Shown piece after piece: positions 34,620-44,718 of a stretch of 64,000 nt of DNA; positions within the stretch are counted from its first letter, which is position 1, and each line of letters begins with the position of its first letter. Where the stretch lies: positions 496,001-560,000 of the forward strand of contig SIJG01000035.1 of the NCBI GenBank assembly GCA_023374025.1. Direction: 5' to 3'. The position numbers were made by a program, and so were the translations under genes. The notes beneath the pieces were generated by a model. The model searched no databases, had not been told where the DNA came from, and saw nothing but the letters and a program-made list of their open reading frames with translations. This DNA is from Heterodera schachtii (lineage: Eukaryota > Nematoda > Chromadorea > Rhabditida > Heteroderidae).

Positions 34620-35890
34620 CTTTCTTTTTGCAGAGAGGAAAACCCAATTTGTAAATTTTGGCAATTATTTCGTCTCTAATTTTTGGGTTTATTTTAGGGT
34701 TGGGCCCCCGACCCCGCCCCCGACCCCGAACCCCGACATTTTTGGCCATTTTCGGGGAAAACCCCGACCCCGAACCCCGACGCTTCCAACCCCGACAACC
34801 CCGACCCTTAACCCCGATCGGGGTCGGGGTTAAATATACACCCCTAAGAATGGAATTTTTGTGGGGGAAAAGGCAAAAAAGTTATAAGAAATTTGAATTT
34901 TTTTTAACCATTTTGCCAAATTTTATTAAATAAAGTAAATTTGCTGAGTCCTATTTATTTGAAATGTAGTGTATAAGTGCACCACACGTAAATTACTTTC
35001 TGTCATAGTTCGATACCGGTTGACGTTTTCATTTTAATTTAATTTTTTTGTGATTAATATGGTTTTTTAAACAAAAATCCCATAAAAATTGGTCATCATT
35101 GGCATAATTTATTGACAAATTATATCCAATCTTCCTTTCGTTGAAATTAAAAAATTTAATTTTCCTTGACTAAATCATGAAAAGTTAATATTTTTCAAAA
35201 TATTTTTTACAAAATATAAAAAATAAAATAAAAATTTCACGGAAATTCATAATTTTGTGGTGAAAATCTGTTAGAAAATAAAGCTTAAATTTTAAAATTC
35301 GCCCGGCGGTGCCGACAGGCACCGCCGGACCCCTTTCTCCTAAAAGTATTTAGAAAAAAGCACGCCGCGAAAATTTTTTTTTGTAAATTAGAGAATTAGA
35401 ATGCAATTTGTTAACTGGTTTTTCACCAAAATAACCAATTTTTTGACTTTGAGCCAAATATTTTAGAAAAAATAAGTTTTGGGGCCCGACGCCGGAGGAA
35501 AAATTTGAAATTTTACTATTTTTACAGATTTTCACTGAAAATTGTTCATTTTAAAAATGCCTTATCTTTTTTAATTAATTCTATACAAAAATATTTATGA
35601 TAAAAAGAAATAAAAAAGTACATAAAATTATTATTATGAATAATAAAAAATTTTGAGCTAAATAATAAAAAAAATTTTGACTATATGGATTAAGGCAAAA
35701 ATAGAAAAACCCCGAACCCCGACCCCGAACCCCGAACGATTTTGCAACCCCGACCCGAACCCCGACGCTTCCAACCCCGACAACCCCGAACCCCGAATTT
35801 TCCAACCCCGACGTCGGGGGCCCAACCCTAGTTTATTTGTTTGTTTTTGAAATATTGCTTTATTTTTCTCAATTTGTCCTCATTGGAATG
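34620..35890 (-). pseudogene. Orphan module-3 exon split by an element
   Basis: Minus-strand parts at 35839-35890 (SNEDKLRKIKQYFK) and 34620-34686 (IRDEIIAK, then a degenerate core) together make one HTH-like exon like that at 23086. The 1136-bp element at 34695 sits between them. Confidence 0.6.
34695..35830. mobile_element. hAT-like non-autonomous element with CCCCGA-rich ends, 1136 bp
   Basis: The termini TAGGGTTGGGCCCCCGAC and the inverted GTCGGGGGCCCAACCCTA are flanked by GTTTATTT (34687-34694 and 35831-35838). Subterminal runs of CCCCGAACCCCGAC occur at both ends. The interior has CCTAAGAATGGAATTTTTG (34843) and CGGCGGTGCCGACAGGCACCGCCGG at about 35304. No transposase frame. Confidence 0.9.
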
Positions 35891-37009
35891 AAGGTTTTGT
35901 TATTAATTAATTAATTTGCATATAAATTAAAAATTGCGCTGACTTTTAAAATTATTAAAAATATTAAATGAAACAAATTCATTTTAAATTCGGAAAAAAT
36001 TTAAAATAAAATGAGAATTTATTTGAATGAATTGTTCATATGTAAAACTTACTTTTTAATTTACAATAATTTTTTGTTTTAAAATTAATATTTATTCATA
36101 AAAAAGATTGATTTTTGAGTTCAAATTATTTAAATATTTAGCTAAAAAGAAATATTTGGTGGGGATGAAATTCTGCTTCTTTATTATTTTTATTATTATT
36201 TTCTCATTAATTAAAAGATTCTTGGTCAAAATTGAGCATTAAATGTGTTTTTGAAAATTAATTAAATTTACGAATTACTCGCGCCCCCGCTGGGATTCGC
36301 GTTAAAATTGACGAAATTTTTACGGGAGCGGGATTTTTACAGGATTCCCAGTCCCGCGCACGGAAAATTTCCGACCCGCAAGTTTTTCTTTACCGAGCTT
36401 TAGTTATTATTGAACTAAGAAAATCCCAAGTTAGTCAGAAACGATGACTGTGTTTTGAACAGTCCCCAAATATTGGGTCCCGTGCTGGGTCGTTTCGTAA
36501 AATCCGCCATTTTAGCGATTTTTTCGACAAAACAAGGTATAACTTTGCTTAAAAACAATCTAATTTTACATTCTTGGTATCATTCGATAGCAAAGTTTTT
36601 TCTCTATTAGCTTGCAAAAATTCAAATAAAATTACCAAATTTAACAGAAGTTATGGCAGAAATTGAACTTATTTTCATAGAACTTTTTCTAAAGTTGACA
36701 AAAATTTTTTTATTTTGTAGGCGAATAGAGAAAAAGCTGGGCTATCGAATGATACCAAGAATGTAAAATTTGATTGCCTTTAAGGAAACTTATGCTGCCA
36801 TGTTTTGCTGAAAAAATAAGGATTCTTCTGTCAGGCGGTGCGGTGTTAAGAAGAGTTTATCAAATAATTTTCTGTGTTTGTACGACCACCAATTAGTAAA
36901 TTAGTCTTTTTTACCACTCATGGTCGGAAAATTTTCCGAAAAAAATTATATTAGAAAAAATTTTTCTCGTGAATTTTGTTTTTAATTCCTAAATTTTCTT
37001 AAAAATTGG
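35891..37009. other. Non-coding region with an inverted-repeat element
   Basis: Around 36470-36830 lies a foldback-type copy: GGGTCGTTTCGTAAAATCCG at the left, TGGTATCATTCGATAGC (36577-36593), and the inverted GGCTATCGAATGATACCA at about 36741-36758. A GC-richer patch at 36284-36370 with GCGGGA words may be a truncated hAT-like terminus. No gene seen. Confidence 0.5.
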
Positions 37010-37280
37010 TAAAAATTTTGCCTTGATCCATATTGAAATTCCGCGATGTAATTCTAATGAAGTTTTCTCATTTTTAATTCCTATATCAAAACTATAATGC
37101 AATTTCTTCCATCTATTGATTGATTTTCATTATAAATTATTATTTTCTATATAAATTTCTAAATTGTAAAAATAACATTGCGTCACAATTTAATATACTC
37201 TACTTTCTGTTGTAATATATTAAGTCAATAAAATTCCCATTTTTTATTTTCAAAATTCAATTATCTTTGAATGTCAAAAA

Positions 37281-38064
37281 ATGAATTTATGGCATTTAAT
37301 ATTTATTATATTTTTGCTTAATTATTTTAAAATTGAATGCTCCAAAATTCGGCCAAATTTTGATGAAATATTCGGCGAAGAATGGGACAAAAAAGAAAGA
37401 GAAGATAAAATGATTAAAACTGAACAAATTGACCAAAATGAACAAAATGTTAATTCATCAGCAGTTGATCAAATTAGTGAAGGAAATGAGAATTGCCCAA
37501 ATGATCAACAAAAAAGAGAATTAGTTCAAAAATTTGATACAATAATAGAAAAGTTAAGAGAAAAGAGAAAATATCACTGGGAAAATAGAGCCAAAATTGA
37601 GAGCAAAATTGGAAAATTATTAGGCACAAATCGCCAAAAAATATACAAATGGAAAAAAGAATTAAATTTAAATAAAAACAAAATAATGGAAAAGAATTTT
37701 TACGAGCAGAAAAAGAAAGAATTCATTGAACGATTTGATGAATTTAAAAGTTTATATGGCCTAGGCAAACAGAAAGAATTTGTGAAGGAATTGGGCATTT
37801 CTCACGACACATTTCGAAAATGGAAAAAAGAATTAATGCCAAAATATAATAAAAGTAAGAAAACTATTTAACATTAATTAATAATATTTTTAAGAACAAA
37901 ATAAATATGCCAATGAGGACAAACTAAGAAAAATTAAGAAATATTATGAAATTAAAGAAGCAAATCCAAAAATTAGCGACGAATTAATTGCCAAGGAATT
38001 TGGAATTGGAATTAATACTTTGATCAGATGGAAAAAGAAATTTGCTTCACTTTCGGAAAAGTGA
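37281..38064 (+). CDS. Secreted three-module HTH-like protein (intact)
   Basis: Exons 37281-37854 and 37895-38064 give 247 residues. The signal peptide is identical to the 29215 copy. FDEIFGEEWD follows, then an acidic linker, then modules with cores LLGTNRQKIYKWKKELNL, ELGISHDTFRKWKKEL and EFGIGINTLIRWKKKF, ending SLSEK. The upstream 260 bp are nearly identical to those of the 29215 gene. The middle part (HWENRAKIESKIGKLLG) matches the 13995 copy better than the 29215 copy. Such a mosaic suggests gene conversion between family members. Function unknown. Confidence 0.82.
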
Positions 38065-38251
38065 TTTTTGTGAAGAGTTTTTGTTTTTGATAAAAATTTA
38101 TTATAAATGTTTTTGTTTTTTGTACTCGGGTTCGAGTTTAAAACACACGATTCGATTTCCCGAAATTATAGGTAAATTTAAAAAAGATTTGACAATATTT
38201 TCAAAAAAAAAAAAAATTGATAAATATTATTTTTATTCCACAATTTTACAT

Positions 38252-38370
38252 AATGAATTTGTGGCATTTAATATTTGTAATAATAATTTATTTATTATCA
38301 AAAATGAATTAGACAAATTTCGACCAAATTTTGAATAAATATTCGTTGATGAATGAGACAATGAGACAAC
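38252..38370 (+). pseudogene. Decayed 5' end of a further family copy
   Basis: Same remnant as at 30172: ATGAATTTGTGGCATTTAAT, then CGACCAAATTTTGAATAAAT and TTCGTTGATGAATGAGAC. Confidence 0.6.
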
Positions 38371-38563
38371 AACCGAGAATAAAATACAAAATTCCAACAA
38401 ATTAATGTTTACTACTGTTTTTTTTTTGCTTCTAAATTTATTGAACAGAAAAGTCAGATGAATTTCTATAAAATAGAAATTGATGAAATGAAAAAATATT
38501 ATGGGGGTGTAGCGGGCAAAGGGCGAGGGGGGGGGGGAAGGTTTGGGGATCACCGGTCAAATT

Positions 38564-38760
38564 GGGGCCTATAGAATTAACATCACATCCCTTATGTCCC
38601 TGATGTTGATATGACGATATGATATATCAGACGTAGGAATCTGTTAGAATTAATGATTAATCATCTCCCGCGTCTGATTTATCACATCATATTGTCATAT
38701 GCGCGTTTGAATATATCATATAATCACATCAGGGATATGCTGTTAATTCTAATAGGCCCC
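38564..38760. repeat. 197-bp imperfect palindrome, second copy
   Basis: Duplicate of 30481-30677 with a few substitutions, such as GCGCGTTTGA for ACGCCTTTGA. Confidence 0.7.
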
Positions 38761-39299
38761 TGGGCAACGTGCAGCGCGGGGACGACTAAAACGGGGATCA
38801 CTGGAAAAGGTGAAAAGGGACGAAAAAATTTTGCATTTTGCTGAAGGAAAATTCAAGAATTTTCTTTAAAAAGTGCTTTTAGTTGGTTATTTTCCCATTT
38901 CAGCTAAAACTCTAAGAGGGAAGGAGAAGGTGGTGCTGGGGCTCCCGGAAAATGCGTCAGTGGAAAATGCGTCAGGATCAAAAATTTAATGCCATAAAAA
39001 GAAGTTCCTTGGGTTTTCGATGTCGTTGACCACGAATCCGACATCCATTTCGGCTAATCCCGAACCTCGGCCCGAACTCGAACAAAAAGTCAAAACCCAT
39101 ATTTTTACATTTAATATTTTTGGTTCAAAACCGGTTTAGACACACGGAAACAAACTGAAAGCCATCAACCCTGCAAGTTTGAGGACCCGAAGTTTGGGGA
39201 CATACAAAATTTAAAAAAAGAAAGAAATAAAAAAAGAAAAAGAAAATGCCTTTCCCAAGGGCCAACTGGAGTAATATTTATTTAGTTTTTAATTGTGTA

Positions 39300-39535
39300 G
39301 GCCTCAAATATCTGGTCCTCAATGTCGGGGATATCCTCAAATGTCAAATCCCCAAATGTCGGGGATATCCTCAAATGTCAAATCCCCAAATGTCGGGTCC
39401 TCAAATGTCAAATCCTCAAATGGGAGGGACCCACGCATTTCGGCGCTCGCGTTTCGGCGCTCACGTTTCGGCGCTCACGTTTCGGCGCGCTCGTTTCGGC
39501 GCCAGCTCGTTTCGGCGCTTGCGTTTCGGCGCCAA
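39300..39535. repeat. Two adjoining minisatellites
   Basis: 39300-39425 is built from TCCTCAAATGTC/TCCCCAAATGTCGGGG units. 39432-39535 is a GC-rich array of TTTCGGCGCTC(G/A)CG units, about 12 bp each. The second type occurs only here in the window. Confidence 0.8.
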
Positions 39536-39747
39536 GCAAAAATTTTAAAATTCAAATACTTGGGTAAAAATTACAAAAAATTATAAAATTCAAAACTTAG
39601 TTCGAATCAGCAAAACAAAAACCTAACGCTTTTTATCAATAATAAAAAACAATACCTAAAGAGGTAACAAAAAGAAAAAAAATTCAAGGGTTCATTTGAT
39701 AACTGTGGGAAATTCCTCGAAGAAATTCCAAAATAGTGCGAAATTGA

Positions 39748-40016
39748 TTAGCTAGGGAATGATGGAAGATAATCATGATCATTCACTACATTCAATGGAA
39801 TCTTCTGTTCACATCGAAGAACTTCAATGAAATGCCACAAGATGGATGACGACAATGAACGCGCCCTGCAAAAGGTGGTGTTCCGCTTCCGCGTTGTTAT
39901 TCGTCCTCGCATCTCCATCCAATGTCCGTTGGTAGACATTCCACTGGTCCGGAGGGAACATCGGTTGCGACCATGTGCCACTGGGACGAGAACGCCCAAC
40001 ATAACTGTCCAAAACC
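39748..40016 (-). pseudogene. Mutator-like (MULE) transposase remnant, C-terminal part
   Basis: The minus strand reads YVGRSRPSGTWSQPMFPPDQ and WNVYQRTLDGDARTNNNAEA, then, after a one-base frame change, ILWHFIEVLRCEQ. WN-x-Y, RTNN-x-x-E and W-x-x-I/F-x-x-L-x-x-E in this order are the usual C-terminal signature of MULE-type transposases found throughout nematode genomes. The DDE core upstream is missing, so the element is dead. Codon usage is much less AT-rich than its surroundings. Confidence 0.75.
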
Positions 40017-40269
40017 CTAAAAATTATTCAAAAATTGAAATATAAGTTTTATTTTCTGACCAATCAATGAGGCCAAAAAGCCACCAAATTTCCAAATTCC
40101 ATGTCAAGCAAAAACGGATCGCAGAATAACGCTTAAATTTTCCGAAATTAGAAAAAAAAGAAAAGAAAAAATACCTGCCATAATTGGTCGAGACTGCTGG
40201 TGGTGTATTGATTTCATGGCGCGCCCTACTGATTAACTAAAATATTTTTGCTTGTTTGTTATTAATTTG

Positions 40270-42190
40270 TAGGGCTGCTAATTTTATGTAAATACATATT
40301 TTTTCCTGGATTCTCCATGCTCTAAATAGTAGGAAAAACACTTTCTTTTTTGTGTTTGCGATCAAAAGTTGCGACTTTTATTTACATATTTTTACATATT
40401 TTCTGGTTTTTCTACATATTACATATGTACCAGGGGTGTGACTAGTCTCAGAAAGACGAGAGCGAGAGTTTGGCGAGAGGCGAGAGTCCCCAAAAAGACG
40501 AGAGCGAGAGTTTGGCGAGAGGCGAGAGTCCCCAAAAACACGAGAGTTGGCGAGAGGCGAGAGGACGAGAGGCGAGAGTTTTTCAATTTTTCTGTAGCCT
40601 TATTTTTTACTTCAAAAAAACTTTTTTTCATGAAAATAAAAGCTTGTACTCTAAAAATATTAAATAAATATTCATGAAATATATTTATTTTACAAACAAA
40701 CTTTATTATTTGTCCATTTTTTGCCATTCAAATCAGGGATGGTATTCCGAGACCTCAAAGATTTTCGGAAATCGGAAGTCGGAAATCGGAAATTTTTCAA
40801 AAAACATAGGCTAATTTTTAATTCTTTACTGGGTAAAAGGTGATTCCAAAAATATTTTGATATTTTGATTGAAAAAAGTATTCAATGATTTTCATAAAAT
40901 TCTTTTCATTTCATTTTTTATTATTTTTTTGCGGTCCGTTTTTTTGATGTGATTTGTTAAGAGATTTTGTCCAAAGATGACCAAATTTAGCGATTTTTGA
41001 GCAAATTTCAGAAGAAAATTAAGGAGTTTAGGGTCCGGCAGTGCCGATAGGCGCCGCCGGGAAAAAATTGAAAATTTCAGTTCAATTTAACAGAAATTGT
41101 AAAAAATTACTAATTTTTTGGAAAAATAATTTTAAAAAAATTTCTGAATTTTCATCAAAAATTTCGGAAATCTGAATTCCGTGCCATCTTTTATTCAAAC
41201 CACCTCCTTTTTTGCGGTGCGTTTTTTAAAAAACTTCGGGGACAGTTGGGGTCCTGCGATGCCGATAGACGCAGCCGCAAAAATTTTGAAATTTTGAGCG
41301 AGATTTGTTAACAGAATTTGTCATAAATGATCAAAGTTTTGGTTAATTTGAGGTTTAGGCTGTTTAAAAAAAAAGAAAAAATAATAATTTTTAAGTTGAA
41401 ATATTTTTTTATTAATTAAATTTCAATTGAAATAATAATTTAAAGAAATTATAAAAAAATTTCTGTTCCGTTGGGGAATTGAACCCAAGCGAAAAATAAT
41501 GTAAAGGCAGAAGGTTTAGCCACTAAACAACATTTGAATCTTATCTATCCAAAAAAAATGTTCTCTAATTTTAAGACATTAAGGAAGTAGAGAAAGAGAT
41601 TTCTGATATTTTTCGAGTAAATTTGAAAATTTTTCTGACTGCTCAAAAGTTCAATCTTTAGGGGTGTATTTTCAACTCTCGCCTCTCGTCCCAAAAAACG
41701 AGAGACGAGAGGCAAGAGGCGAGAGTCCCAAAAATGCCGAGAGTTGGCGAGAGGCGAGAGACGAGAGGCGAGAGACGAGAGGCGAGAGTTGTCCCACCCC
41801 TGATATGTACATATTTTTATACCTATTTTTGGACTTTTTCGTACATATTTCGCAATTTTTCATACATATTTCCATTTTTTTTTTTTTTTTACATATTTTG
41901 GGGATTTTGGGAATTTAGAAATTTTTTGTGAAAAATTTAAAAATTTTTTTTTGAAAATGTATCCCTAAAAAATCGAATTTTTTTTTTTCAAAAAATGATA
42001 TATCAAAAATTAATTTTTGAATTACTAAAATGTGATCCTAAGCCTATTTTGGTCATTTTATGGCATTTTGTGCGTATTTCACTTTTTACAAAGAATTTTT
42101 TTTCCAAAAAATAACCATTAAAAAAAAATTTATTTACATATTTTAGTACATATTTGGGGGTTTTTGTACATATTTCATACATATTTTAGC
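40270..42190. mobile_element. TACATATTT-rich element, left end intact, right end lost
   Basis: It begins TAGGGCTGCTAATTTTATGT, resembling the TAGGGCTG start of the 32299 element, and has many TTTACATATTT words on both sides of a nested insertion (40431-41802). No matching right terminus was found near 42190. Without the insertion it would be about 550 bp. Confidence 0.55.
40431..41802. mobile_element. hAT-like non-autonomous element with GAGACGAGAG-rich ends, 1372 bp
   Basis: The termini CAGGGGTGTGACTAGTCTC and the inverted GAGTTGTCCCACCCCTG are flanked by ATATGTAC (40423-40430 and 41803-41810). Subterminal GAGAGGCGAGAG runs lie at both ends. Two GC-rich segments (GGCAGTGCCGATAGGCGCCGCC at about 41038; a weaker one at about 41252) and a minus-strand tRNA-like segment (41468-41530) are inside. 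It is nested in a different element. Confidence 0.88.
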
Positions 42191-42905
42191 ATTTTTTATA
42201 TTGCGGCTGGTCATGGCAAGTTCTGCACATGCTGGCAGTTTTAAAAAACTTTCTTTTATAAAAATGCTTTTTGCCATTAAAATATGACTTATTTCCGTTT
42301 TGACCTGTGTTTGTCCATTTCGGAGATTCTCTCCCTGGTCTGCCTTTTTTGAAAAATCCGGGTTCTAATCTCCAATATGCCAAGCGGGGTACATTTTTGA
42401 GCTTGGCGTCCAATCTTACGACGGTGTCAAATTAGTAGATAGTGTCATAATGTCTGATAACTAAGCCAATCAAAATTATCAATTTTGCCTTGATCCATAT
42501 TGAAATTCCGCGATGTAATTCTAATGAAGTTTCCTCATTTTTAAATTCCTATATCAAAATGGTAATCCATTCTTTTCCTTGAATAAAAAAAAAGATTTTT
42601 ATATAAATTTATTAAAAATTATCGCAATCATGACAGTTATTTGGTTTTAATAATTAGCTTTTTAGTAAATGGAGAATTTTAAAAATGCAAATTTAACAAA
42701 TTAAAGAAAAAATATTTCCTGTAACAATTTCTTCCATCTATTGATTGATTTTCATTATAAATTATTATTTTCTATATAAATTTCTAAATTGTAAAAATAA
42801 TATTGCGTCACAATTTAATATACTCTACTTTATTTTATAATATGTTTAAGGCAATAAAATTCCCATATTTATTTTCAAAATTCAATTATCTTTGAATGTC
42901 AAAAA
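42191..42905. other. Upstream part of the third duplicated segment
   Basis: 42290-42485 matches 28790-28985. 42485-42560 and 42720-42905 match the upstream regions of the 29215 and 37281 genes, with about 160 bp of unrelated sequence between. No coding sequence recognised. Confidence 0.6.
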
Positions 42906-43676
42906 ATGAATTTATGGCATTTAATATTTATTATATTTTTGCTCAATTATTTTAAAATTGAATGCTGCTGCAAAATTCGACCAAATTTTGACGAAATTTT
43001 CGGCGAAGAATGGGACAAAAAAGAAAGAGAAGATAAAATGATTAAAACTGAACAAATTGATCAAAATGAACAAAATGTTAATTCATCAGCAGTTGATCAA
43101 TTAGTGAAGAAAATGAGAATTGTCCAAATGATCAACAAAAAATAGAAATAATTCGAAAATTTGAAGCAATTAAAGGAAAATTGAAGCAAAAAGGAAAATA
43201 TCAACGGAAAAATAGTGTCAAAATTGAGTCTAAAATTGCAAAATTATTTGGCACACGTCGGCATAAAATATACAAATGGAAAAACGTAATGAATTTGAAT
43301 AAAAAGATTTTTTATGAGTACAAAAAGAAAGAATTTATTGAACGAATTGATGAATTTAAAAGTTTATATGGCCTAGGCAAACAGAAAGAATTTGTGAAGG
43401 AATTGGGCATTTCTCACGACACATTTCGAAAATGGAAAAAAGAAATATTGCCAAAATATAATAAAAGTAAGAAAACTATTTAACATTAATTAATAATATT
43501 TTTAAGAACAAAATAAATATGCCAATGAGGACAAACTAAGAAAAATTAAGAAATATTATGAAATTAAAGAAGCAAATCCAAAAATTAGCGACGAATTAAT
43601 TGCCAAGGAATTTGGAATTGGAATTAATACTTTGATCAGATGGAAAAAGGAATTTGCTTCAGTTTCGGAAAAATGA
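42906..43676 (+). pseudogene. Secreted HTH-family copy with a one-base deletion
   Basis: Exons would be 42906-43466 and 43507-43676. Signal peptide and FDEIFGEEWD are intact. In the linker GATCAATTAGTG replaces GATCAAATTAGTG, which shifts the frame and gives a stop after MINKK near 43145. After that the family frame continues open: module 1 FGTRRHKIYKWKNVMNLN, module 2 ELGISHDTFRKWKKE, module 3 EFGIGINTLIRWKKEF. The middle is closest to the 41-403 fragment, while the 3' third is almost identical to the 37281 gene, so it is a mosaic. The deletion is in an A-run and might be an assembly error. Confidence 0.75.
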
Positions 43677-43864
43677 TTTTTGGTGTAATTTTTGTATTTG
43701 ATAAAAATTATTATAAATGTTTTTGTTTTTTGTACTCGAGTTCGAGTTTAAAACGCACGATTCGATTTCCCGAAATTATAGGCAAATTTAAAAAGATTTT
43801 ACAATATTTTCAAAAAAAAAAAAAAAATTGATAAATATTATTTTTATTCCACAATTTTACATAA

Positions 43865-43990
43865 TGAATTTGTGGCATTAATATTTGTAATAATAATTTA
43901 TTTATTATCAAAAATGAATTAGACAAATTTCGACCAAATTTTGAATAAATATTCGTTGAAGAATGAGACAATGAGACAACAACCGAGAAG
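43865..43990 (+). pseudogene. Decayed 5' end of a further family copy
   Basis: Third occurrence of the remnant seen at 30172 and 38252, again directly downstream of a family gene. Confidence 0.6.
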
Positions 43991-44561
43991 AAAATACAAA
44001 ATTTGAACAAATTAATTTTTATCGTTTTTAAAAATTTTCGTGGTTTGGGTATTTTATGTGTCAGCGGTTTATCTGATTTTATAAAATGTAATATTAAAAT
44101 CGATAAATAATTTTTTCTTACCTTTGAATATATTTCTTCATTTTGCTCATAAATCGATTCAAAGGCATGGCATTTATTTTGCTTCATCTTTTTTCATATT
44201 TATGAAAAAAAAAAATTTAAAATATTGCTTATTTCTAATGTAGCCAATTTTTTAAATTATGCGAAAAAGTCAATTCCAGTCGCTATTTCCTACCAGAAAT
44301 TATTATAATCATGCCTGAAATGATTTTATAATTTCTAATATTTTTTTAATTTAGAATTTATGTGATTCGATGTTTAATAATCTCAAAATTTTTTTAGAAA
44401 ATTTTATCAAAAATTCAACCCCCAATTTTTTTTTCTTGAACAAAATTTTTGGTTTAAAAATGTCATTATTTGCTAAGAAAATATTAGAAAGGAAATTTAC
44501 TTCATTTGCAACTGCAATCAGTGAATAAAAATTATTTTTGCTCAATTTTTGGCTGAAAATT

Positions 44562-44691
44562 ATGTCACTATTTGTCACTATTTCGGACTTTTTGCCACTA
44601 TTTTTGCACTATTTTGGCACTTTTTCCTCACTATTTTAGTCAACTATTTCGAGATTTTTCGTCACTAAAAATCGCGACTCTATTTGAAAGA
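44562..44691. mobile_element. Truncated element end with GTCACTATTT words
   Basis: Repeated GTCACTATTT/GCACTATTTT words and a terminus GTCACTAAAAATCGCGACTCTA resemble the right ends of the hAT-like elements here. No left end was found. Confidence 0.35.
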
Positions 44692-44718
44692 AATTTTTCG
44701 AAATAAACCAGATAGAAG

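Noticed and set aside
34564..34933. Pro/Arg-rich and Gly/Arg-rich open frames
   Set aside because: They are translations of the CCCCGA simple-sequence end of a mobile element.
39246..39586. Open frames of 81-100 codons with repeated FRRSRFGA or PQMSNPQM
   Set aside because: They are readings of the two adjoining minisatellites at 39300-39535.
40369..40727. Arg-rich open frames with REARVPK repeats
   Set aside because: They come from the GAGACGAGAG array at the end of the 40431 element.
41460..41535. A functional tRNA gene on the minus strand
   Set aside because: A- and B-box-like parts exist but the acceptor stem and anticodon arm do not pair, and it lies inside a mobile element.
42186..42413. 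A 75-codon minus-strand frame considered as a possible zinc-finger (FLYWCH-like) piece
   Set aside because: The Cys/His spacing does not fit, and the same region in the copy at 28.8 kb is not open.
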